Program-made: the position numbers and the translations under genes
The notes under the pieces: model-generated
What the model was told of the DNA's origin: nothing
The model's input: the letters and a program-made list of their open reading frames with translations, nothing else
Databases searched by the model: none
Assembly: GCA_041838515.1 (NCBI GenBank)
Contig: JBGYPP010000044.1
Coordinates: forward strand, 1 to 53,116
Length of the DNA stretch: 53,116 nucleotides
From: JBGYPP01 sp041838515
GTDB lineage: Bacteria > Bacillota > Clostridia > Lachnospirales > Lachnospiraceae
Direction: 5' to 3'
Shown: positions 25,678-33,183 of the stretch, piece after piece
How the letters are laid out: every line of letters begins with the position of its first letter
Position numbering within the stretch: position 1 is the first letter of the stretch

Positions 25678-26826
25678 ATGGGAAGAAATTGGATGGCGCT
25701 GGTACTGGCCCTATTCTTGGCCGCCTGCGGCAAGGGGGGCACGGAAGTGGTTGTGGTGGAGCCGGAACCCATACCCCGGCCGGTGGAAAGTGCGGCGGAG
25801 AGCCGGGAGGAAGAGGAAGAAGCGGATGTCATACGCATCCGTGAGGAGGTGGATGGCAAGATGCAGAGCTATCTCACCGGGGAGTGGAAAGATGCGGAGG
25901 TGGTCCGCCGCCGCAATATGGCGGTGATGATACCCAACAACAAGGCCGCTCTGCCTCAGTATGGCATCAGCGATGCCTCCGTATACTATGAGGCGCCGGT
26001 AGAGGGCCGGACCACCCGGCTGATGTGCCTGTTTGAGGATTATGACCATCTGGACCGCATAGGGCCGGTGCGCAGCAGCCGGGATTACTATGTCTATGAG
26101 GCCATGGCCTATGACAGCATATACTGCAACTGGGGTCTGGCCAGGGCCTTTGTAGAAGAGCTGATCAACTCAGAGCGCATAGACAATGTCAGCCAGGCCG
26201 TGGCCGGCATAGATAAGCCTGCGCCCAATGCCTATACCCGGGTCAGCCGCCCGGGATATGCCCAGGAATTTACCGGGTATCTCAGTGTTAAGGGTTATGC
26301 CAAGGAGGTGGAGAGGCTGGGATATGAGCAGGAGTATAGGCCCGGGTTTGTTCAAGCCTTTACCTTTGCCGCCGATGGCAAGCCGGCGGAGTATGGGGAT
26401 AGGGAGAGGGCCACAACCATCTATCCCGGAGGAGATAGAGCCAATAAGGGCGGTTATGGGGATGCTCGGCCGTATTTTGCCTATGATGAGGAGAGCGGCC
26501 TATACAAGCGCTACCACTTTGGCAAGGCGCATATAGATGAGCGCAATGGAGAGCAGATTGCCGTGGCCAATGTGGTGATGAAGATATGCCATGGAGAGGT
26601 GCGGGAGCCTGTGGGCAAGGATTATCTGGCCTTTGGCGTCCACGGAGAGGGTGAGGCCTATGTCTTTACCGCCGGCAGGGTGATCCATGGTACCTGGAAG
26701 CGGGAGAGCGACACTGCGCCCAATCTCTTCTTTGACGAAAATGGCGAGGAAATCATCTTTAATCAGGGAAAGACCTGGATCTGCAATATTTGGAAAGAGT
26801 ACAAAGAATTCTTGGCATATGAGTAA
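25678..26826 (+). CDS. DUF3048 (YerB-like) lipoprotein
   Basis: 382 residues with a lipoprotein signal (ALVLALFLAAC, lipidated Cys at 17), then an acidic Glu-rich linker. The DUF3048 region carries MAVMIPNNKAALPQYGISDASVYYEAPVEGRTTRLMCLF and the signature IGPVRSSRDYYV. The C-terminal part (FDENGEEIIFNQGKTWI) is the usual DUF3048_C barrel. B. subtilis YerB is the best-known relative; its function is not established. ATG 25678 is chosen after GGGAGGAC rather than the GTG at 25663. Confidence 0.87.
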   Translation: MGRNWMALVLALFLAACGKGGTEVVVVEPEPIPRPVESAAESREEEEEADVIRIREEVDGKMQSYLTGEWKDAEVVRRRNMAVMIPNNKAALPQYGISDASVYYEAPVEGRTTRLMCLFEDYDHLDRIGPVRSSRDYYVYEAMAYDSIYCNWGLARAFVEELINSERIDNVSQAVAGIDKPAPNAYTRVSRPGYAQEFTGYLSVKGYAKEVERLGYEQEYRPGFVQAFTFAADGKPAEYGDRERATTIYPGGDRANKGGYGDARPYFAYDEESGLYKRYHFGKAHIDERNGEQIAVANVVMKICHGEVREPVGKDYLAFGVHGEGEAYVFTAGRVIHGTWKRESDTAPNLFFDENGEEIIFNQGKTWICNIWKEYKEFLAYE

Positions 26827-26844
26827 ATAGATGATAAATTGCAT

Positions 26845-26874
26845 ATCTGCCCGTCCCCCAGGGGGCGGGCAGAT
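26845..26874 (+). terminator. Hairpin after the DUF3048 gene
   Basis: ATCTGCCCG pairs with CGGGCAGAT, with an inner CCCCC/GGGGG, forming a very stable stem. The T tract is weak (GGCCTTTCC). Confidence 0.6.
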
Positions 26875-26924
26875 GGCCTTTCCCCCTGGATGGAAATGGA
26901 GGAGGCTTTCACAGAGGATGCGAT

Positions 26925-26954
26925 AAAAACGCCCGCCCCTATGGGGGGGCGGGC
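26925..26954 (-). terminator. Intrinsic terminator of nagB
   Basis: GCCCGCCC (26931-26938) pairs with GGGCGGGC (26947-26954). On the minus strand it is followed by GTTTTTAT. Confidence 0.82.
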
Positions 26955-26967
26955 ATGGGGAGTGGAC

Positions 26968-27693
26968 TTACAGCAGGCTCAACGCATCCTCATCGGCGAT
27001 CAGTATCACATCCGGGTGCAGCTGCAGCAGAGAAGCTGGCACCTGGGGGGTAATGGGGCCCAGCACCGTGTCCTTGATGGCCTGAGCCTTGCCCTTGCCG
27101 GATGCCAGCAGCAGGATCTTTTGGGAGGAGAATATGCCGCCCATGCCCATGGTGATAGCCTGGGTGGGTACCTCTTCTATGGAGGAGAAGAAACGGGCAT
27201 TGGCCTCTCTGGTATCCTCTGCCAGATCCACTATGTGGGTTTCCCGGATAAAGTGGTCCGCCGGCTCATTAAAGCCTATATGGCCATTGCCGCCTATGCC
27301 CAGCACCTGCACATCGGTGCCGCAAAAGTCCTCAATGCGGGCATCGTATTCTGTGCAGGCTGCCTGGGAGTCGGAGGATACACCGCTAGGAACAAATGTT
27401 TGTTCTATGTGTATGTTGACATGGTCAAAAAGCTGCTGGTTCATAAAATACCTGTAGCTTTGGTCGTGGCTGCCGTCCAGACCCAGATACTCGTCCAGGT
27501 TGACGGTGGAGATGGAGGAGAAATCCAATCCCTCCTCCCTGTGCAGCCGTATCAATTCTTGGTAAGCGCCCACCGGCGTGGATCCGGTGGCCAGGCCCAA
27601 TACGGCTTCCGGGTTCAAGGTGATGATGGAGGCCAAGATTTTGGCGGCTTTTTTGCTCAACTCCTCGTAATTTTTGACCCTGATAATCTGCAT
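26968..27693 (-). CDS. nagB: Glucosamine-6-phosphate deaminase
   Basis: 241 residues. Motifs are LGLATGSTPVGAYQELIR (phosphate loop), STVNLDEYLGL (catalytic Asp), and GIGGNGHIGFNEP (active-site His/Glu). It converts glucosamine 6-phosphate to fructose 6-phosphate and ammonia, feeding amino sugars into glycolysis. No nagA or transporter is adjacent; it stands alone with its own promoter and terminator. Confidence 0.95.
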   Translation of the reverse strand: MQIIRVKNYEELSKKAAKILASIITLNPEAVLGLATGSTPVGAYQELIRLHREEGLDFSSISTVNLDEYLGLDGSHDQSYRYFMNQQLFDHVNIHIEQTFVPSGVSSDSQAACTEYDARIEDFCGTDVQVLGIGGNGHIGFNEPADHFIRETHIVDLAEDTREANARFFSSIEEVPTQAITMGMGGIFSSQKILLLASGKGKAQAIKDTVLGPITPQVPASLLQLHPDVILIADEDALSLL

Positions 27694-27741
27694 AAGCTAT
27701 CCCTCTCTCACGGAAAAAAGGCAAACTGCGGTTACGTATTT

Positions 27742-27770
27742 ACTATACCATTGCCCCTGGGGAATGGCAA
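27742..27770 (-). promoter_or_regulatory. Promoter of nagB
   Basis: On the minus strand TTGCCA (27770-27765), 17 bases, TATAGT (27747-27742). The start of nagB is about 40 bases from the predicted transcription start. Confidence 0.7.
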
Positions 27771-27787
27771 ACAGGATATGCCGCGCT

Positions 27788-27815
27788 TTGAATAATGCGG
27801 CAAAAGTGTTACTAT
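27788..27815 (+). promoter_or_regulatory. Promoter of trpS
   Basis: TTGAAT (27788-27793), 16 bases, TACTAT (27810-27815). Only about 40 bases remain before the start codon, so there is no room for a T-box leader. Confidence 0.55.
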
Positions 27816-27861
27816 AAAGGCAAAGACAAAAAGCCGCCTTGGCGCGGGCTAGGAGGATGAT

Positions 27862-28905
27862 ATGAAACCCATTATCTTAACTGGGGACAGACCCACGGGC
27901 CGTCTGCACATAGGGCATTATGCAGGAGCCCTGCAGCAGAGGGTGGAGCTGCAAAATGCCGGAGAATACGAGCAGATGTATATTATGGTGGCGGATGCTC
28001 AGGCTTTGACTGACAATATGGAAAATCCGGAAAAGGTGCGGGAAAACGTGCTGGAGGTGTTGTTGGACTACCTGGCCATAGGACTGGATCCGGCCAAATG
28101 TACATTGTTCATCCAGTCCGCTATACCTGCGCTCTGGGAGCTGTCTATGTATTATATGAATCTGGTGACCGTATCCCGCCTACAGAGAAATCCCACGGTC
28201 AAGACAGAGATCGCCATGCGCAATTTTGAGTATAGTCTGCCGGTGGGCTTCTTTGCCTATCCCATCAGCCAGGCGGCGGATATTACGGCCTTTGATGCCA
28301 CTCTGGTGCCGGTGGGCGGGGATCAGCTGCCTATGATAGAGCAGACCCGGGAGATCGTCCACAAGTTTAACAGCATATATGGTGAGGTGCTGGTGGAACC
28401 CAAGGCCAGGGTGGCAGTCCAGGAGGCGGCCCAGAGATTGCCCGGCATAGACGGCAAGGCCAAGATGAGCAAGAGTCTGGGCAATTGCATCTACCTGTCC
28501 GAGGATGCCGATGCCCTCAAGAAAAAGGTTATGAGCATGTATACGGATCCCCTGCATTTGCAGGTGTCTGACCCGGGGCATTTGGAGGGGAATACGGTCT
28601 TTACCTATCTGGACGCCTTTTGCCGCCCGGAGCATTTCCAAAGGTATCTGCCGGAGTATCCGGATTTGGCCGAATTAAAGGCACATTACCAGAGGGGCGG
28701 CCTGGGGGATGTCAAGGTAAAGCGCTTCCTCCACGCCATTATGGAGGAACTGTTGGGGCCCATACGCAGCCGGCGGGCCGAGCTGGCCCAGGACAGGCAG
28801 ACCCTCTGGGAGATACTGCGCCAGGGCAGCGAAAGTGCAAATGAAAAAGCCGCAGCCACACTGCTGCGCGTGAAAAAGGCCATGGGCATAGCGTATTGGA
28901 GTTGA
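27862..28905 (+). CDS. trpS: Tryptophanyl-tRNA synthetase
   Basis: 347-residue class Ic synthetase. It has the HIGH signature in RPTGRLHIGHYAGAL (residues about 16-19), the KMSKS loop in GKAKMSKSLGN, and the tryptophan-pocket region PVGGDQLPMIEQTREI. Length is normal. It is followed closely by ridA (22 bases), which may be co-transcribed. Confidence 0.95.
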   Translation: MKPIILTGDRPTGRLHIGHYAGALQQRVELQNAGEYEQMYIMVADAQALTDNMENPEKVRENVLEVLLDYLAIGLDPAKCTLFIQSAIPALWELSMYYMNLVTVSRLQRNPTVKTEIAMRNFEYSLPVGFFAYPISQAADITAFDATLVPVGGDQLPMIEQTREIVHKFNSIYGEVLVEPKARVAVQEAAQRLPGIDGKAKMSKSLGNCIYLSEDADALKKKVMSMYTDPLHLQVSDPGHLEGNTVFTYLDAFCRPEHFQRYLPEYPDLAELKAHYQRGGLGDVKVKRFLHAIMEELLGPIRSRRAELAQDRQTLWEILRQGSESANEKAAATLLRVKKAMGIAYWS

Positions 28906-28927
28906 GCGTAACTAAAAGGAGGCAGAG

Positions 28928-29317
28928 ATGGAGCATATACAGACGGATAAGGCGCCCCAGGCCATAGGCCCCTACTCCCAGGGGGTGATTTGCGGAGAAC
29001 TGGTGTTTACCTCTGGGCAAATAGCCCTGGATCCGGCCACCGGCCAGATGGCGCAGGGGGATATAGAGGCCCAGACCCACAGGGTGATGGAAAATTTGGG
29101 CCAGGTGCTGGCCGCAGGCGGCGCGGGCTTGGACACGGTGGTTAAAACCACCTGTTTCCTGGCGGATATGGAGGATTTTGCCCGCTTTAATGAAGTCTAC
29201 AGCAAATACATCAGCCACAAGCCGGCCAGAAGCTGTGTGGCGGTTAAGACCCTGCCCAGGCAGGCCCTGTGCGAGGTGGAGGCCGTGGCGTTGCGCAGGC
29301 CCTTGCCGGAGGCCTAG
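28928..29317 (+). CDS. ridA: RidA-family enamine/imine deaminase
   Basis: 129 residues, typical trimeric RidA: AIGPYSQGVICGELVFTSGQIALDPATG at the start, and the C-terminal RSCVAVKTLPRQALCEVEAVAL with the substrate-binding Arg and Glu. It hydrolyses reactive 2-aminoacrylate made by PLP enzymes. Start ATG 28928 after AAAGGAGGCAG. Confidence 0.93.
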   Translation: MEHIQTDKAPQAIGPYSQGVICGELVFTSGQIALDPATGQMAQGDIEAQTHRVMENLGQVLAAGGAGLDTVVKTTCFLADMEDFARFNEVYSKYISHKPARSCVAVKTLPRQALCEVEAVALRRPLPEA

Positions 29318-29331
29318 AGCCGGAGGGCGGT

Positions 29332-29859
29332 ATGAAGCGCAGAGAGAATATCGTGCTGATAGGCATGCCCGGATCGGGAAAGAGCACAGTGGGCGTGGTA
29401 TTGGCCAAGAAGCTGGGGCGGCGATTTGTGGACACGGATCTGGTGATTCAGAGCCGCACCGGCAAATTATTGCATCAATTGATATCCGAACTGGGGCCGG
29501 AGGGATTTTGGGAGCTGGAAAACGGCATCAATGCCTCGGTGCGGGCCAGGGGTTCCGTCATATCCCCTGGGGGCAGCGCAGTCTATGGACATGAGGCCAT
29601 GGAGCATTTTGCCGCCGGAGGCAGAATAGTGTATCTGCGGCTGCCCCTGGAGGCTGTGGCCGCCCGGCTAGGCAATCTGGAGCAGAGGGGGGTCACGCTG
29701 AGGCCGGGCCAGGATTTGGCGGGGCTGTATGCGGAGAGAACGCCGCTGTATGAGAAGTATGCCCATTATACCGTGGATTGCCAGGGCAGGGATATACAGG
29801 CGGTGGTGGAGGAGATAGTGCGTCTGCTGCATATAAACACAGGAGGCGGCAAGGCCTAG
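29332..29859 (+). CDS. Shikimate kinase-like P-loop kinase (divergent subfamily)
   Basis: 175 residues. The P-loop IGMPGSGKST and the motif FVDTDLVIQ match shikimate kinase, and RTPLYEKYA retains the substrate-lid arginine. Two usual shikimate contacts are altered: the position of the Arg in F-R-x-x-E reads GFWELE, and the Gly-Gly-Gly loop reads ISPGGSAVY. This variant form is seen in other Clostridia annotated as shikimate kinase, but the change in the binding pocket makes a different small-molecule substrate possible. No other aromatic pathway gene is nearby. Start ATG 29332 after GGAGGG; a longer frame overlapping ridA is unlikely. Confidence 0.75.
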   Translation: MKRRENIVLIGMPGSGKSTVGVVLAKKLGRRFVDTDLVIQSRTGKLLHQLISELGPEGFWELENGINASVRARGSVISPGGSAVYGHEAMEHFAAGGRIVYLRLPLEAVAARLGNLEQRGVTLRPGQDLAGLYAERTPLYEKYAHYTVDCQGRDIQAVVEEIVRLLHINTGGGKA

Positions 29860-30377
29860 AGCAGCAGATATTCTAGATGTGCCTGATCCAGGAAACGCAA
29901 AAAGGCGGCATCCCAGAGGGCCTCGGCCTCCTTGGAGAGCTGAAAGCTATGGTAGGATATGCCTGTGGTGATGCGCAGGGATTCCTCCCGGCTGTCCGGG
30001 TGGTGGCTGTAGCGGATTTGGAAAGATACGGAGGCGATCTGGCCATAGAGGGCGGGATCCAGATGGGGTGCCAGCCATTCTTCCGTGGTCCGGGTGGAGA
30101 GCAGCAGAATCAGCTTTAGGGAGAGGGGGCGGCGACGGCCCTTGAGAATTTGCAGAATCAGGGGCTTGTGGACAGACCAGGGGGCGTATCCTTTATCCTC
30201 TGCAGGCGGGGGCTCACAGCCCTCCTGGGCAAAAAAATCTCCCAGAAGCCGACCATTTATGGTATAGTTGTAGGCAGTGGAGATGGAGGCCTCCTGCAGC
30301 AAAAAGGGCGAGTACTCCTCTGTGGTGAGCAGTTGTTTCATAAAAAGACTGGGTGAGGCGATTTGTATGGCAAGCAT
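29856..30377 (-). CDS. DUF5721 family protein
   Basis: 173 residues starting MLAIQIASPSLFMKQLLTTEEYSPFLLQEASI. It matches the DUF5721 pattern (early FLLxEA, then YNYTINGRLLGDFF, WSVHKPLILQILKGRRRPLSLKLIL). The function is unknown. Start ATG 30377 is chosen for its strong GGGAGG at ideal spacing; an upstream ATG at 30410 lacks one. It converges on the shikimate-kinase-like gene and their stops overlap by 3 bases. Confidence 0.72.
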   Translation of the reverse strand: MLAIQIASPSLFMKQLLTTEEYSPFLLQEASISTAYNYTINGRLLGDFFAQEGCEPPPAEDKGYAPWSVHKPLILQILKGRRRPLSLKLILLLSTRTTEEWLAPHLDPALYGQIASVSFQIRYSHHPDSREESLRITTGISYHSFQLSKEAEALWDAAFLRFLDQAHLEYLLL

Positions 30378-30489
30378 AAAGACCTCCCGGATGTATTGTT
30401 CAAGATACATGGATTGTATATCGGGGCTGGGGAAAAGACAAGCAAAAATGTGAGGATAGGCAGATATTGGGGAAGGAATGGGTGAAGCC

Positions 30490-31329
30490 ATGGCGGGATT
30501 TAAGTTGGTGGTAGACAGCTGCTGTGAACTGCCGGCAGCGTATTGGGAGAAGGACTGGGTAGAGCGGGTACCCTTGGAGATGGAGGTGGGCGGCGAGATT
30601 ATAGTGGATGACCACAGCTTTGCCCAGAGATCCTTTCTGGACAAGGTGGCGGCCTGCCCGACGGCGCCCAAGTCCTCCTGCCCTTCGCCGGAGAGGTATA
30701 TGCAGGCCTTTGACGGCCCCTATGAGCGCATATATGTCGTAACCCTTTCCAGCCATCTGAGCGGCAGTTATAACAGCGCCGTACTAGGCAAAAACCTCTA
30801 TCAGGAGAAATACGGTGACAAGCAGATCCATATCTTTGACTCCTGGTCGGCCAGCTGCGGAGAAACCCAGATAGCGCTGAAGATAGAGGATTTGGAGAGG
30901 CAGGGCCTGGACTTTGCCCAGGTGGTGGAGGCGGCTGAGAGCTACCGTCGCCAGCTCAAGACTTATTTCATCCTAGACAATCTGGAAACCCTGCGGAAAA
31001 ATGGCCGTCTTACCGGAGTCAAGGCTTTCGTGGCCTCCAAGCTGAATATCAAGCCCGTGATGGGGGCTACGGAGGGTATTATCGTCCAAAGAGGCCAGGG
31101 CATAGGTTTCCAAAAGGGTATGCAAAAGATAGCGGAACTGGTGGCGGCCGAGGTGGAGAATGCCAGGGAGAAGCGCATGGTCATATCTCATGTCAATGCT
31201 CTGGAGCGGGCGGAGAAGCTGAGGGATATGATTTTGGCAAAAAGCCCTTTTGCGCAGACTATCGTATTGGACACGGCGGGCATCAGCAGTATGTATGCCA
31301 ATGAGGGCGGTCTGATCGTGGCCGTCTGA
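30490..31329 (+). CDS. DegV-family fatty-acid-binding protein
   Basis: 279 residues. It has the DegV features: FKLVVDSCCELP at the start, VVTLSSHLSGSYNSAVLG around the conserved Ser that contacts the fatty-acid head group, and a C-terminal AGISSMYANEGGLIVAV. Relatives (FakB) present fatty acids to the kinase FakA, but no FakA is nearby. An ATG at 30478 is also possible, but the AAGGA directly abuts it. Confidence 0.87.
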   Translation: MAGFKLVVDSCCELPAAYWEKDWVERVPLEMEVGGEIIVDDHSFAQRSFLDKVAACPTAPKSSCPSPERYMQAFDGPYERIYVVTLSSHLSGSYNSAVLGKNLYQEKYGDKQIHIFDSWSASCGETQIALKIEDLERQGLDFAQVVEAAESYRRQLKTYFILDNLETLRKNGRLTGVKAFVASKLNIKPVMGATEGIIVQRGQGIGFQKGMQKIAELVAAEVENAREKRMVISHVNALERAEKLRDMILAKSPFAQTIVLDTAGISSMYANEGGLIVAV

Positions 31330-31407
31330 GCGGGAAACAGGCCGGGGGGCGGATAAGCCGGCAGAAGGCCCGGCGGACAGCTCGATCTTCTGTTTTGCGC
31401 AGGAGTG

Positions 31408-31437
31408 TTGACAGGAACTCCCGGCCTGTGGTATAGT
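31408..31437 (+). promoter_or_regulatory. Promoter of the infC operon
   Basis: TTGACA (31408-31413), 18 bases, TATAGT (31432-31437), giving a leader of about 190 bases. Confidence 0.8.
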
Positions 31438-31443
31438 ACATGA

Positions 31444-31632
31444 GTATTTACAATTGATGGGAAAGCAGAGTCGTCACTCTCGCCTTGCGCCTTCAGCGGC
31501 GTCAAGGTTCTAAGCTTTTTGGATGCATATGTCTGTGCATATGCCCTTTTGGAGCTTTATGGAGCGGATGGCTTTGGCCTCCGCTTTTTTTGTTGGGCGG
31601 CCCGGGATCTAGCCATTGGCAGGTGGGAGGTT
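31444..31632 (+). ncRNA. infC-rpmI-rplT 5' leader with attenuator (L20-type autoregulation)
   Basis: The leader between promoter and infC folds into several hairpins. One is GCATATG/CATATGC near 31523-31542. Just before the infC Shine-Dalgarno there is a textbook terminator: AGCGGA (31563-31568) pairs with TCCGCT (31580-31585), then seven T. An early terminator in this position matches the transcription attenuation of infC operons in Firmicutes, where ribosomal protein L20 binds the leader. A possible 18-codon leader ORF lies at 31457-31513, but its role is doubtful. Confidence 0.65.
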
Positions 31633-32145
31633 ATGGCGATAAACGACTTGATGATCAACGAGCAAATTCGAGACAGGGAAGTGCGTGTGGTGGGTGCCGA
31701 GGGGGAGCAGCTGGGCGTTATGCCCATACGGGAGGCCATGCGGCTGGCGGAGGAGGCCAATCTGGATTTGGTCAAAATCGCGCCTACGGCAAAGCCGCCT
31801 GTCTGCCGCATAACGGATTACGGCAAATTCCGCTATGAGCAGTCCCGCAAGGAAAAGGAGGCCAGAAAAAAGCAAAAGACGGTGGAGATCAAGGAGATAC
31901 GCCTCTCTCCCAATATAGACACCAACGATCTGAATACAAAGATCGCCTCGGCGAAGAAGTTTATCTCAAAGGGGGATAAGGTCAAGGTTACCTTGCGCTT
32001 CCGGGGGCGTGAGATTGCCCATATGAATAATAGCAAGCATATTTTGGACGATATAGCCAAGGAATTATCCGACATAGCTGTGATAGAGAAAGCGCCCAGG
32101 GTGGAGGGGCGCACCATGACCATGTTTTTAACTGAAAAGCGGTAA
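31633..32145 (+). CDS. infC: Translation initiation factor IF-3
   Basis: 170 residues. The N-terminal domain starts INDLMINEQIRDREVRVVGAEGEQLG, the linker is Lys-rich (EQSRKEKEARKKQK), and the C-terminal domain contains EIRLSPNIDTNDL and VTLRFRGREIAH. The start here is ATG rather than the rare AUU used in many bacteria. The open frame extends upstream to 31519, but GGGAGG at 31625-31630 and homology place the start at 31633. Confidence 0.95.
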   Translation: MAINDLMINEQIRDREVRVVGAEGEQLGVMPIREAMRLAEEANLDLVKIAPTAKPPVCRITDYGKFRYEQSRKEKEARKKQKTVEIKEIRLSPNIDTNDLNTKIASAKKFISKGDKVKVTLRFRGREIAHMNNSKHILDDIAKELSDIAVIEKAPRVEGRTMTMFLTEKR

Positions 32146-32189
32146 ATCGTGCAGTTAAAATAGAGATTATAGCATAGGAGGAAAAGAAC

Positions 32190-32387
32190 ATGCCCAAGAT
32201 GAAAACCAACCGCTCTGCGGCAAAGCGCTTCAAGGTAACCGGTTCGGGGAAGCTGAAGAGGAATAAAGCGTATAAGCGTCATATCCTGACCAAGAAATCC
32301 CCCAAGAGAAAGCGCAATCTGCGCAAGGCAGCGATAACGGATGCCAGCAATGTAAACACCATGAAGAAGATTTTGCCTTATATCTAG
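32190..32387 (+). CDS. rpmI: 50S ribosomal protein L35
   Basis: 65 residues, highly basic, with the L35 pattern KMKTNRSAAKRFKVTGSGK and later HILTKKSPKRKRNLR. AGGAGG precedes the ATG. Second gene of the infC operon. Confidence 0.95.
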   Translation: MPKMKTNRSAAKRFKVTGSGKLKRNKAYKRHILTKKSPKRKRNLRKAAITDASNVNTMKKILPYI

Positions 32388-32435
32388 GCATATAGAGAGT
32401 AAGCGTCTTACGAAAAGGCAGATTGGGAGGAAGAA

Positions 32436-32792
32436 ATGGCAAGGATAAAAGGTGGATTAAACGCAAAGAAAAAGCATAAAAGAGTGCTCAAGCTGGCAAA
32501 GGGCTACAGGGGCGCGAGGAGCAAGCAATATAGGGTGGCAAAGCAGTCCGTAATGCGTGCGCTGGCCACGGCATATTTTGGCCGCAAGGAGAGGAAGCGC
32601 CAGTTCCGCAGGCTGTGGATAGCTCGTATCAATGCCGCTGCCAGGCTCAACGGCCTGACCTACAGCGCCATGATGCACGGCCTCAAAATGGCCGGTGTGG
32701 AGCTGAACCGCAAGATGCTGGCGGATCTGGCTGTGCATGATGCCCAGGGATTTGCCTCCCTGGCACAGATGGCCAAGGCAAAATTGGCCTAA
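32436..32792 (+). CDS. rplT: 50S ribosomal protein L20
   Basis: 118 residues: ARIKGGLNAKKKHKRVLKLAKGYRGARS, and the C-terminal globular part YSAMMHGLKMAGVELNRKMLADLA. It binds 23S rRNA early in assembly and is the likely repressor of its own operon. GGGAGGAAG precedes the ATG. Confidence 0.96.
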   Translation: MARIKGGLNAKKKHKRVLKLAKGYRGARSKQYRVAKQSVMRALATAYFGRKERKRQFRRLWIARINAAARLNGLTYSAMMHGLKMAGVELNRKMLADLAVHDAQGFASLAQMAKAKLA

Positions 32793-32838
32793 GATCCGGA
32801 TAACATGGATGATATTTCCAAGTATGGAGAATAAGGTT

Positions 32839-32890
32839 GCCGTCTTTGGTTCCGGGGACATTTTTCCGGAGGCAGGGCGGCGCCTTTTTT
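32839..32890 (+). terminator. Terminator of infC-rpmI-rplT
   Basis: GCCGTC (32839-32844) can pair with GGCGGC (32876-32881), with an inner CCGG-containing hairpin, then GCC and six T (32885-32890). Confidence 0.6.
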
Positions 32891-32949
32891 GTACCTGGGA
32901 AAAGCGTGTTTTTTCGCAAAATTTTGTATATAGTCTGGCAAGGTGGAAT

Positions 32950-32978
32950 TTGACTTTGGAGGTCAAGCTTGGTAAAAT
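32950..32978 (+). promoter_or_regulatory. Promoter of the zinc ABC operon
   Basis: TTGACT (32950-32955), 17 bases, TAAAAT (32973-32978). An inverted repeat TTGAC-7-GTCAA (32950-32966) overlaps the -35 box and spacer and could be a repressor operator. Confidence 0.72.
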
Positions 32979-32984
32979 GGGGGA

Positions 32985-33183
32985 ACACAGAGGTTAGGTG
33001 CATCTAATCACCATCTTTTCGGGCAGTTCCCGCTCTTCTCCAATCGGTTTTTACGCCCCGCAGTCAGGTATGCGGCGCGGGATACCCTGTTTCTGGGGAT
33101 TTCCAAATGCGGCTAGGCAAGGATCATGCGGATAGGGTGTGTTTTGCCCTACAGGGCATGTCCGGACAAAAAAGGAGGGAAAT
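32985..33183 (+). other. Long structured 5' leader of znuA
   Basis: The predicted transcript has about 200 untranslated bases, with local hairpins: GGTG/CACC near 33000, CCGC/GCGG around 33060-33080, CCC/GGG near 33085-33100, and TAGGG/CCCTA around 33135-33153. I do not recognise a known riboswitch class (no T-box, cobalamin, SAM, c-di-GMP or yybP signature). The last hairpin precedes the AAGGAGGG ribosome site by about 20 bases. Confidence 0.45.

Noticed and set aside
26839..27795. Plus-strand frame of 318 codons
   Set aside because: It is antisense to nagB and arises from codon bias of GC-rich DNA.
33000..33180. Known riboswitch (T-box, cobalamin, c-di-GMP, yybP) in the znuA leader
   Set aside because: None of the conserved cores of those classes is found.
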